Shown: one piece after another, positions 1 to 7,241 of the stretch
Layout: the number at the start of each line of letters is the position of its first letter
Position numbering within the stretch: the first letter of the stretch is position 1
NCBI GenBank assembly: GCA_031273775.1
Contig: JAISRF010000061.1
Coordinates: forward strand, 1 to 14,121
Direction: 5' to 3'
From: Oscillospiraceae bacterium
GTDB lineage: Bacteria > Bacillota > Clostridia > Oscillospirales > Acutalibacteraceae
Length of the DNA: 14,121 nt
Program-made: the position numbers and the translations under genes
Notes under the pieces: model-generated
Seen by the model: the letters and a program-made list of their open reading frames with translations, nothing else
Told to the model about the DNA's origin: nothing
The model's database searches: none

Positions 1-1
1 G

Positions 2-580
2 CGCTTTATTTATGAAGTCCGCGGGGAGGGCACGGCGATTCTTTCCGGCTTAAAAGCGGGAGAGGGGCTGGATATTTTGGCTCCGCTGGGGCGGGGATTT
101 CGCCTCAACAATGTGAAAAAAGTACTTCTTATCGGCGGGGGAATCGGGGTTCCGCCTTTGCTTGGCGTAGCCCGGCAACACTGTCGGTTAAGCGGTATAG
201 AGGCGGAAGCGGTTTTGGGATTTCGCACAAAATCAGCCGCCATTTTGCTGGAGGATTTTTCAAAAACTGTCCAAGCGGTTCACGTTGCCACCGATGATGG
301 AACTCTTCAGGCGCACGGCACTGTGACAGACACAGTTCGTTCGCGGCTGGAAAAGGTTAGATTTGATTTAATTTGCGCCTGCGGTCCCACCCCTATGCTC
401 AAGACAGTGGCGGCGTTGGCGGAAGAATTCAGCGTGGCGTGTCAGGTGTCGCTGGAAGAACGTATGGCGTGCGGCGTTGGCGCATGTTTGGTATGCGCCT
501 GCGCCCTGAAAGGGAAAAAACAGTACGCTCACGTCTGTAAGGACGGCCCGGTGTTTGATTATATGGAAGTGGTGTTTTAA
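2..580 (+). CDS. pyrK: Dihydroorotate dehydrogenase electron-transfer subunit PyrK (5' end outside window)
   Basis: This is the iron-sulfur/FAD subunit that passes electrons from dihydroorotate oxidation in PyrD to NAD+ (cytoplasmic PyrDK complex, pyrimidine synthesis). The frame is open from the first bases, so the N-terminal part of the FAD domain is cut off; 192 residues are visible. Seen: a flavin-reductase-like stretch (YEVRGEGTAIL, then LAPLGRGF), the NAD-binding loop GGGIGVPPL at about residues 45-53, and near the C-terminus LEERMACGVGACLVCAC followed by HVC, the spaced cysteines that bind [2Fe-2S] in PyrK. The ending DGPVFDYMEVVF is typical of the family. The TAA stop shares its last base with the ATG of pyrD, so the two are translationally coupled. 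The internal ATG at 77 is not the real start, because homologous sequence continues upstream of it. Confidence 0.95.
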   Translation, partial: RFIYEVRGEGTAILSGLKAGEGLDILAPLGRGFRLNNVKKVLLIGGGIGVPPLLGVARQHCRLSGIEAEAVLGFRTKSAAILLEDFSKTVQAVHVATDDGTLQAHGTVTDTVRSRLEKVRFDLICACGPTPMLKTVAALAEEFSVACQVSLEERMACGVGACLVCACALKGKKQYAHVCKDGPVFDYMEVVF

Positions 581-1503
581 TGGCGGATAACCCATTAAAA
601 GTGAATATTGCCGGTGTGGATTTCAAGAACCCGATTATTGCGGCGTCCGGCGCATTCGGGTTTGGCAGGGAGTATAACAGACTGTTTCCGGTGGAGTTAC
701 TGGGCGGTATTTCGTGCAAAGGGACAACACTGCGCCCCCGAGCCGGCAACCCGCCTCCCCGGGTGGCGGAAACCCCCTCGGGAATGCTGAATTCCGTGGG
801 TTTGCAAAATCCCGGCGTGGCGCATTTTTTAGCAGAAGATTTGCCATGGCTGGCTCAAAAAGACATTACCATTATTGCTAATATCGCGGGACACTCCCTG
901 CCCGATTATTGCGGAGCGGCTCTGCGGCTGGAAGGCTCCGCCGTCCACATGATTGAACTCAATATCTCCTGTCCCAATGTAAAAGAAGGCGGTTTGACAT
1001 TCGGCGCAACATGCGAATCCGCGGCGCGAACTGTGCGCGAGGTTCGCAGACACACCACAAAACCGCTTTGTGTTAAGCTTTCGCCAAACGTGACAAGCAT
1101 TGCGGATATCGCGGCAGCTGTGGAAGCGGAAGGCGCGGATGCCGTGTCTCTCATTAACACTCTCACCGGCATGAAAATTGACATCAAAACCCGCCGTCCC
1201 ATATTGCGGAACAATGTAGGCGGTCTTTCCGGCCCGGCGGTCTTCCCGGTGGCGGTTCGCATGGTGCGCGAGGTTTATAAGCGCGTGAAAATCCCGGTTA
1301 TCGGCATGGGCGGGGTGGCGTCCTGGCAGAACGCGGTAGAAATAATGCTTGCGGGCGCGTCCGCCGTGATGGTCGGCACCGCGCTGTTTCAAAACCCTTT
1401 TGCCGCGCTGGAAATTATAGACGGGCTGAATGGCTACTGCAAAGCCAATGAACTTTACTGCATATCTGAAATTACCGGCTCGGTCGAGGAGTGGCCGAGT
1501 TAG
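580..1503 (+). CDS. pyrD: Dihydroorotate dehydrogenase, class 1B catalytic subunit
   Basis: The enzyme oxidises dihydroorotate to orotate with FMN and hands electrons to PyrK (fourth step of UMP synthesis, cytoplasm). It is full length at 307 residues, close to the usual size of this class. Seen in order: SGAFGFGREY (23-32), the FMN/substrate lysine in SCKGTT (K47), NSVGLQNPG (71-79), and NISCPNVK with C131, the catalytic base that defines class 1 enzymes (class 2 uses Ser). Also seen: KLSPN (166-170), NTLTGM (193-198), GGLSGPA (214-220) and the phosphate-binding GMGG near 242-245. The start codon overlaps the pyrK stop (TAATG), and a purine-rich GGAAGTGG lies just upstream inside pyrK, so this start is well supported. 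Presence with PyrK makes it the NAD-linked 1B type rather than the fumarate-linked 1A type. Confidence 0.96.
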   Translation: MADNPLKVNIAGVDFKNPIIAASGAFGFGREYNRLFPVELLGGISCKGTTLRPRAGNPPPRVAETPSGMLNSVGLQNPGVAHFLAEDLPWLAQKDITIIANIAGHSLPDYCGAALRLEGSAVHMIELNISCPNVKEGGLTFGATCESAARTVREVRRHTTKPLCVKLSPNVTSIADIAAAVEAEGADAVSLINTLTGMKIDIKTRRPILRNNVGGLSGPAVFPVAVRMVREVYKRVKIPVIGMGGVASWQNAVEIMLAGASAVMVGTALFQNPFAALEIIDGLNGYCKANELYCISEITGSVEEWPS

Positions 1504-1568
1504 TTGCCGGGTTAGTTAATAATTAAAAATTAGTATTTGATTTTCGTTAGATGGTTTGGTGAATAAGT

Positions 1569-2333
1569 ATGAAAAACGGGTTTGAAAATGAAGAGGGAAT
1601 CGTTTGCGGACGGAATTCTGTGCTTGAGGCGGTTACCTCCGGAAGAAATATTGATTGCCTTTACTTACAAAAGGGGCTGTCAGGCGGTTCGCTGGGCGCC
1701 ATAATAAAAGAATGCCGTGAGCGGCACATCCTGATTAAAGAAACCGCCCGCGAAAAGCTGGATTCGCTTGTCCCCGGCGAAAATCATCAGGGTGTGGCGG
1801 CAGTCGCCGCCGCCGCCGAATATGCTGAACTGGAAGAACTGGTGACTCAGGCCAAAAGCAAAGAACGCCCGCCGCTGTTTATTGCGCTGGACGGAATTGA
1901 GGATCCGCACAATTTAGGCGCAATCATTAGAACTGCGGAAGCGGTATCCGCCGACGGGGTGATTATACCAAAACGGCGTTCCGCCGGCTTGACTGCCGCC
2001 GTCGCGAAGTCTGCCTGCGGTGCGCTGGAGCATATGCCGGTTGCGCGTGTGCCCAATATGACCGCCGCGTTAGAAACCCTTAAAAAGCAGGGACTTTGGA
2101 TTTTCGGCGCACAGTTGGGTGAGACGGATTGGAATCAGGCGGATTTTACCGTTCCCGCGGTACTCGTAATCGGCGGGGAAGGCGGGGGATTATCGCGTCT
2201 GGTGAAAGAATCTTGCGATTTTTTGGTAACCATACCCATGTTTGGCAAAATCAACTCCTTGAACGCGTCTGTAGCGTGTGGTATTTTATTATATGAAGCT
2301 GTAAGACAGCGGATGAGCCGATTTGTGTGGTGA
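1569..2333 (+). CDS. rlmB: 23S rRNA 2'-O-ribose methyltransferase of the TrmH/SpoU family (RlmB-like)
   Basis: A SAM-dependent RNA ribose methyltransferase of the trefoil-knot (SPOUT) fold, probably acting on 23S rRNA G2251, although the exact nucleotide cannot be read from sequence. 254 residues, normal for the family. The N-terminal substrate-binding domain begins GIVCGRNSVLEAV (10-22) and includes the NHQGVAA segment (72-78). The catalytic domain carries motif 1 NLGAIIRTAE (115-124, with the conserved Asn and Arg), motif 2 VIGGEGGGL (200-208) and motif 3 SLNASVACGI (230-239). ATG at 1569 is preceded by GGTGA (1558-1562) at 6 bases. The 65-base gap from pyrD holds AT-rich sequence and no clear terminator. 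The next reading frame begins 6 bases after the stop, so they are probably co-transcribed. Confidence 0.9.
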   Translation: MKNGFENEEGIVCGRNSVLEAVTSGRNIDCLYLQKGLSGGSLGAIIKECRERHILIKETAREKLDSLVPGENHQGVAAVAAAAEYAELEELVTQAKSKERPPLFIALDGIEDPHNLGAIIRTAEAVSADGVIIPKRRSAGLTAAVAKSACGALEHMPVARVPNMTAALETLKKQGLWIFGAQLGETDWNQADFTVPAVLVIGGEGGGLSRLVKESCDFLVTIPMFGKINSLNASVACGILLYEAVRQRMSRFVW

Positions 2334-2339
2334 TTTGAC

Positions 2340-2582
2340 TTGACCGAGAAAGAAAAATTGCAGGTAGATAAAATTCTGGAAGAATCCCGAAAGCGCCGTT
2401 TGGCATCTGCGAAACTTCTGTCCCAAATGGGCGGACAGGGGAACTTAGCCCCGCCGGGCGGGTTCATGCGCCCTCAACCGCAAGTGTTTGATTTGCGTAC
2501 CCAAGAATTACAGCAGTCCGAATCAAAGCCACAAAAACCTCAGCCTATCGTTTCTGATTTGAATCAAATTACCCCATGGTAA
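2340..2582 (+). CDS. Short hypothetical ORF, likely the N-terminal piece of the interrupted membrane protein gene
   Basis: 80 codons from a TTG start, 6 bases after rlmB with GGTGAT just upstream. The product is hydrophilic: a charged helical start (TEKEKLQVDKILEESRKRR) followed by Gln/Pro-rich, probably disordered sequence. It ends at a TAA (2580-2582). The same frame then stays open without a break for 21 further codons up to the ATG at 2646 and on to 5180, and the Pro/Glu-rich character carries on across the stop. The simplest reading is one gene of about 946 codons with a nonsense codon (a single C-to-T change, CAA to TAA, would explain it). A genuine separate small protein that is translationally coupled to the next gene is possible. 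No homologue recognised. Confidence 0.5.
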   Translation: MTEKEKLQVDKILEESRKRRLASAKLLSQMGGQGNLAPPGGFMRPQPQVFDLRTQELQQSESKPQKPQPIVSDLNQITPW

Positions 2583-2645
2583 CAGCGTGAGCGCCGCCGT
2601 GCTCCCCACGCCATCACGCCGGAAGAACTGGGCACTGGAGGGCAG

Positions 2646-5180
2646 ATGCCCGCACCCGTATCGCAGGTTGCTCAGGCTCTTGACTGGGCAGAAACTGAAA
2701 TACATACGGAAACTCCCACGGAGGCATCGCCAAAACAGGGAAGTATTCCCTTTTCAAAACCCGAGGAAGCGGAACCCGTTGTCGAGCAATCGGCAAGAGA
2801 CAGTCGAGAGATAACGCGGGTGTTTGAACGGATTACGCCGGAGGTCATTGCGAAGCACCAACCGACTCTTTACGAGAGCATGGCGTTTACGTCTAATATT
2901 CCCAACTTGCCCACCGGCTCGCCGCCGCGTGTGCCGGTTAAGTCCGTTCCCGCGAAGGATCATCCTGTGCCAAGCGCAGAGGCATCGGCACCCGCCGGCA
3001 TCTCCGCGGACGACCGGGAGCGAACGCCCCTGCAAGTTCCGCCGTTGCGGACGACCGCGAAAGCGGAGCCTCAACCCGGGCAGATACAGAGGTCAGCCAC
3101 TACTCCCCTTACGTACCCGGTTGCGGTGCGTCCCGTCTCGGTCACCGTGGATCTCTTAAACAAAACCCCGCGTATGCGCCCTGCGATCCCGGTTGTCCGG
3201 AAATCGCGCTTTTTTGAGACGCCTAAAGATGATGAAACCGCGCTCGCGCCGGTTTCCCCCGCACCGGAAAACGCAGAAAATCCTCCGGAACAAGAGCCGG
3301 AAACGCCACCGGAGCAGGCGGTGGCGTTTAATGACATTTTTGCCCAGCCCCCACAAATAGACAAAACCTCCGGACTTGACTGGAATGCCCGCCTGTTCAC
3401 CGCTGAGGAACCTGAAAACGTGGACGAGGAATACCGCCCCCGCCGCACCTTGACCGATTTTGACGATTCTGAGGCGCAGGAAGACCCCCAGGAAATAAAG
3501 GCGGAATTGCTGAGCCGCAGGAACACTATCACGGCGCGTGTGGTTTTTTCGGCTTTGATTTTCGTTGTGCTGGTGTTCGCGCTGCTGGTGCCGCTCGGAA
3601 ATCCCGGCCTATTCGCTCAAAACAATCTCGTCGCCTACGTCTTTATTTCAGTTAATGCCGCGCTCTTGCTCGTTTCAATGGTTGTCAACCGCTCCACCAT
3701 GGCGGGACTTTTTTCTCTTTTCGCTTTCCGTCCCGACTACGACACACCCACCGCGCTGGCGTCCGCCGCCGCGTTTTTGCACACCGCTACCGCTTTGCTG
3801 GTTCCCTCATTGCTTGGCGCTTCGCCCCTTTGCCTCTTCCCTTCCCTGGGAGCGTTGGCCGTTTTGTTTAACGCAATCGGTAAATATCACATGATCTCGC
3901 GCATAAAATTGAATTATGACCTTGTGTTGGACGGCGGTCAGGACAACACGGTCACCATTATAGATTCTCCGGAGGTTCTGCGGAGCCTGACCCGTGAGAG
4001 TGTTTTCGGGAGTCCGGCGCTGTTTGTATCCCGCCCGGCGGAAGAATTACGGGGCTTTCTAACTCACTCTTTCTGCGCCGACCCATCTGATTTTCTTTCC
4101 CGCCGCATGACGTTTGTGTCGATTGCCGCGGCGTTGGTGGCAGGCGCGTCCGCTTTCGTAACAGGCAAGGAACACTTAGTTGCCGTTTCGGTTTTTGTGG
4201 GTGTGCTGTGCGCTCTGCTTTGCGTTACGGCTGTTCTCATCTGCAATTATCAATTATACCGCGTATCCCGGAAACTCCGCTCAAAAGGTGCCGTGATCAC
4301 CGGCTATGACGCCGTAGAGGCATACTTAGGCGCGGGGGCAATTGCCATCGGTTGCCAGGATCTGTTCCCCGCGGGGAGCATTCAGCTCCGCAATATCAAA
4401 GCCACCGGTAAGGTGCCGGTAGATGCGGCCATTTTGGACTCAGGAGCGGTCGCGGCAAAGCTCGGGGGATGCCTGTATCATGTGTTTTCCGGCATTTTAG
4501 AGGGAAAGACCCAGATGCTGCCTCTTTGTGAAAATGCGCTGTTTTTGGCCGGCGAGGGGCTCTGTGGCCAGGTTGAAGGCCGTGAAATCCTGGTGGGGAA
4601 CCGTACCCTTATGGAGCGGCAAGGTGTGGCGATGCCCGACCGCGATGTCGATAATAAAATTTTGCGGGCTGGCTATTTTCCTTTGCATATCGCGAGCGGC
4701 GGTATGCTGGCGGCAACGTTTATTTTAGACTACAAGGCTGACGCCCAAATTGCCGACGAGCTTTACCGGCTGGAGAACAGCGGCGTCAAGTTGCTGCTTC
4801 AAAGCCGCGACCCCAATCTGGACGAGCATAATATCTGTGCGTTTTTTGGCCTTGACCGCGATTCCGTGACTCTGCTCCCGGACGCTGCGTCTGACATATT
4901 TAAAGCCGCGACCGCCCCGCTGATCAAAGCGGACTGCCTGCTGACCCATAACGGCGGCGTGAAAGCGTTTATTGCTTCTGTGTCGGCATGTGTGCGGCTT
5001 GCCCGCAACACCTCAATCGCCACGGTGATTCAAACGCTTCTGGCGGTTTTGGGCGCGGCGGTGTGTATTGTGCTGGCGTTTACCAACCGCGGCGCTTTGA
5101 CGGCGTTTCCGCTTTTGGGTTTCGCGGTGGGCGCTTCGCTGATGGTTTATTTGATTGGGGCGGCACTGTCGAAACAATAA
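2646..5180 (+). CDS. P1B-ATPase-like integral membrane protein lacking catalytic motifs (putative pseudo-enzyme)
   Basis: 844 residues. Residues 1-290 are Pro/Glu/Ala-rich and probably disordered and cytoplasmic. Eight hydrophobic segments follow (about 297-317, 327-347, 368-388, 394-411, 489-505, 511-533, 790-813, 818-840) in the 4+2+2 arrangement of P1B metal ATPases, with soluble parts at 412-488 (actuator position) and 535-788 (P/N position). GREILVGNRTLMERQGV (645-661) resembles the P1B nucleotide domain, and FILDYKADAQIADELYRL (692-709) resembles the usual segment before the TGD loop. The TGES, CPC, DKTGT, TGD and GDGxND motifs are all absent: CQDLFPAG stands near the DKTGT position and LLLQSRD near TGD. 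ATP-driven transport is therefore unlikely, and a scaffold, sensor or regulator role is possible. ATG at 2646 has GGAGGG (2637-2642) at a short spacing, but the upstream frame may also belong to this gene. Confidence 0.7.
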   Translation: MPAPVSQVAQALDWAETEIHTETPTEASPKQGSIPFSKPEEAEPVVEQSARDSREITRVFERITPEVIAKHQPTLYESMAFTSNIPNLPTGSPPRVPVKSVPAKDHPVPSAEASAPAGISADDRERTPLQVPPLRTTAKAEPQPGQIQRSATTPLTYPVAVRPVSVTVDLLNKTPRMRPAIPVVRKSRFFETPKDDETALAPVSPAPENAENPPEQEPETPPEQAVAFNDIFAQPPQIDKTSGLDWNARLFTAEEPENVDEEYRPRRTLTDFDDSEAQEDPQEIKAELLSRRNTITARVVFSALIFVVLVFALLVPLGNPGLFAQNNLVAYVFISVNAALLLVSMVVNRSTMAGLFSLFAFRPDYDTPTALASAAAFLHTATALLVPSLLGASPLCLFPSLGALAVLFNAIGKYHMISRIKLNYDLVLDGGQDNTVTIIDSPEVLRSLTRESVFGSPALFVSRPAEELRGFLTHSFCADPSDFLSRRMTFVSIAAALVAGASAFVTGKEHLVAVSVFVGVLCALLCVTAVLICNYQLYRVSRKLRSKGAVITGYDAVEAYLGAGAIAIGCQDLFPAGSIQLRNIKATGKVPVDAAILDSGAVAAKLGGCLYHVFSGILEGKTQMLPLCENALFLAGEGLCGQVEGREILVGNRTLMERQGVAMPDRDVDNKILRAGYFPLHIASGGMLAATFILDYKADAQIADELYRLENSGVKLLLQSRDPNLDEHNICAFFGLDRDSVTLLPDAASDIFKAATAPLIKADCLLTHNGGVKAFIASVSACVRLARNTSIATVIQTLLAVLGAAVCIVLAFTNRGALTAFPLLGFAVGASLMVYLIGAALSKQ

Positions 5181-5301
5181 TCAGCAATTTAAAAGCACCC
5201 TATTCCGCAAGCGTTCCTCTCTGTTTTGGTATCTTTTTCCTCGCATAAAATCCAACCTATCCGCTGACCGTGTTTTGTTACTATTGGAATAAAAAACAAA
5301 C

Positions 5302-5310
5302 AAAGGGGAG
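5302..5310 (+). promoter_or_regulatory. Ribosome binding site that points to an ACG start codon
   Basis: AAAGGGGAG ends 7 bases before ACG at 5318-5320. It is too far (19 bases) from the in-frame TTG at 5330, and it lies downstream of the in-frame GTG at 5270. It is the only good Shine-Dalgarno match in the region. Confidence 0.6.
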
Positions 5311-5317
5311 CTTTTTT

Positions 5318-7081
5318 ACGAAGCCAAACTTGAAAATTCTTGTCGGGCAAGGCTCGTGTGGGCTGGCGGCGGGCGCCGGAAAGGTGTTTGCGGCGCTGGA
5401 AAGCGAAATAACCCGGCAAAGTCTGGTTGCGGATCTTGCCGTGTGCGGGTGCGTGGGTACGTGCGCCTTAGAGCCGATGGTGGAGATTTTCGGCTCACAG
5501 CAAAATCAGCGCTTTACATTGGTCAAGGTGGATGAAAAAGACGCCCGGGATATTATCAAGGCGTTGAAATCCGGGGTAACTACCGCCCTGGAGCGGCTGT
5601 CCGCATCCGAAGAGGATTGCAACGTGCTGGAGGCGCAAACCCGCATAGTCCTTGAAAACTGCGGCAGAATTAATCCGGAGGACATTGCCGAATCCGGCGG
5701 TTATCGCGCGCTTCGGAAGGCGCTTTCCCAAACCCCGGAGCGGATTATTAAGGAAATAAAGCGTTCCGGGCTGGCGGGACGCGGCGGCGCGGGATTTCCC
5801 ACGTGGTTCAAGTGGAACGCAGCGCGGCAGGCGCCCGGGAAGAACGGCAAAAAGTACATGATTTGCAACGCGGACGAAGGCGATCCCGGTGCGTTTATGG
5901 ACAGGGCGGTGCTGGAAGGGGATCCTCACCGTCTGATTGAAGGGATGCTGATTGCCGCCTATGCGATTGGAGCCGAAACCGCGGTCGTCTATGTCCGCGC
6001 GGAGTATCCGCTGGCTATCAAACGTTTGACCCTCGCCATTGATCAGGCGGAAAAAGCGGGATTTTTGGGCGAAAATATTCTTGATTCCGCTTTTTCCTGC
6101 GCCATGACAATAAAGGCGGGCGCGGGCGCGTTTGTCTGCGGCGAGGAAACCGCCCTGATAGAATCTTTGGAGGGCAACCGCGGAATGCCACGCCTGAAAC
6201 CTCCTTTTCCCGCCGCGCGTGGCTATTGGAACCAACCGACCAACATCAATAACGTAGAAACCTTAGCCAATGTGCCGTGGATTATTTTAAACGGCGGCGA
6301 GGCTTTCGCGAAGATGGGCACGGAAAATTCAAAAGGCACCAAGGTATTCGCCCTGACAGGCAAAATCAATCGCGGCGGTCTGGTGGAAACGCCGATGGGG
6401 CTGACTTTGGCTGATATCATTTACAAAATCGGCGGCGGTGTTCGGGAGGGCGGCAAGTTAAAGGCGGTGCAAATGGGCGGGCCGTCCGGCGGGTGCATAC
6501 CGGCAAGTCTGCTTGGCACGCGCGTGGATTACAAAGAGCTGTCCGCGACCGGCGCGATTATGGGCTCCGGCGGCATGGTGATCATGGATGAAAGTGTGTG
6601 CATGGTGGAAATGGCTAGGTTTTTCCTGGAATTCACCGCCGGCGAATCCTGTGGAAAATGTGTTCACTGCCGGATTGGAACCACCCGTCTCTTAGAAATG
6701 CTCACCGATATCATCGAAGGGCACGGCAAGCCCGGCGATATTGAGCGGCTGGAATCGCTCTGTCTGCAAATCAAGGAAGGCGCGCTCTGCGGACTGGGTC
6801 AAACCGCTCCTAACCCGGTGATATCCACGCTCCGCTACTTCAGGCGTGAGTATGAGGAACACATTAACGGCGGAAAATGCGCGGCGAAATCATGTAAAGC
6901 TTTATTGCATTATACCGTTGACGAAACCAAGTGCCGTGGCTGTACGCTTTGCGCCAAAAAGTGCCCGTCGGACGCCATTTCCGGCGCGGTGAAGTCGGCG
7001 CATAAAATTGACAAGGAAAAATGCGTGAAATGCGGCGCCTGTAAAGACGTTTGCCGTTTCGATGCGATTTTGGTGGACTGA
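5318..7081 (+). CDS. HydB/NuoF-like NADH-binding flavo-iron-sulfur subunit (electron-bifurcating complex)
   Basis: A cytoplasmic FMN/iron-sulfur subunit that exchanges electrons with NAD(H), as in bifurcating hydrogenases and Stn-type transhydrogenases. Numbered from the GTG at 5270: an N-terminal thioredoxin-like [2Fe-2S] domain (C30, then CGCVGTC at 59-65); the NuoF core with GLAGRGGAGFPTWFKW (168-182) and CNADEGDPGAFMDR (199-212) for FMN/NADH; the NuoF [4Fe-4S] cysteines in ESCGKCVHCRIGTTR (C461, C464, C467) plus C507; and a C-terminal two-cluster ferredoxin (CRGCTLCAKKCP, CVKCGACKDVC). The only in-frame GTG (5270) has no Shine-Dalgarno site. A strong AAAGGGGAG (5302-5310) lies 7 bases before an ACG at 5318, exactly where homologues begin (K-P-N-L-K-I-L-V-G), so I place the start there. 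Alternatives are the GTG at 5270 or the TTG at 5330. Confidence 0.88.
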   Translation, partial: TKPNLKILVGQGSCGLAAGAGKVFAALESEITRQSLVADLAVCGCVGTCALEPMVEIFGSQQNQRFTLVKVDEKDARDIIKALKSGVTTALERLSASEEDCNVLEAQTRIVLENCGRINPEDIAESGGYRALRKALSQTPERIIKEIKRSGLAGRGGAGFPTWFKWNAARQAPGKNGKKYMICNADEGDPGAFMDRAVLEGDPHRLIEGMLIAAYAIGAETAVVYVRAEYPLAIKRLTLAIDQAEKAGFLGENILDSAFSCAMTIKAGAGAFVCGEETALIESLEGNRGMPRLKPPFPAARGYWNQPTNINNVETLANVPWIILNGGEAFAKMGTENSKGTKVFALTGKINRGGLVETPMGLTLADIIYKIGGGVREGGKLKAVQMGGPSGGCIPASLLGTRVDYKELSATGAIMGSGGMVIMDESVCMVEMARFFLEFTAGESCGKCVHCRIGTTRLLEMLTDIIEGHGKPGDIERLESLCLQIKEGALCGLGQTAPNPVISTLRYFRREYEEHINGGKCAAKSCKALLHYTVDETKCRGCTLCAKKCPSDAISGAVKSAHKIDKEKCVKCGACKDVCRFDAILVD

Positions 7082-7139
7082 TCGCCCTGAGGGGCGCAGT
7101 TGAGAATTGAGAGTGGCAAATGGGAAATTTATTGCGTAA

Positions 7140-7201
7140 TTGCAGGGTAAAACTGTGTTCTCCCGAAAGCGCTGGCGGGAGAACACAGTTTTACCGTGCA
7201 A
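7140..7201. repeat. Long perfect inverted repeat (20-bp stem, extended to about 26 bp) between the two redox genes
   Basis: Bases 7146-7165 are exactly the reverse complement of 7176-7195, separated by a 10-base loop (aaagcgctgg). After a single G/G mismatch the pairing continues for five more base pairs (7140-7144 with 7197-7201). There is no T-run after either arm, so it is not an ordinary intrinsic terminator on either strand. It sits in the 160-base gap between the HydB-like and NfnB-like genes and would form a very stable RNA hairpin in a joint transcript. It could be an mRNA processing or stability element or a small inverted-repeat (MITE-like) insertion. Confidence 0.85.
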
Positions 7202-7241
7202 ACAAACGTTTCCGGTTTGTCCAGATCAGGGAGCTTAAAAT

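Noticed and set aside
2646..5180. Functional heavy-metal transporting ATPase
   Set aside because: All of the DKTGT, TGES, TGD, GDGxND and CPC motifs are missing.
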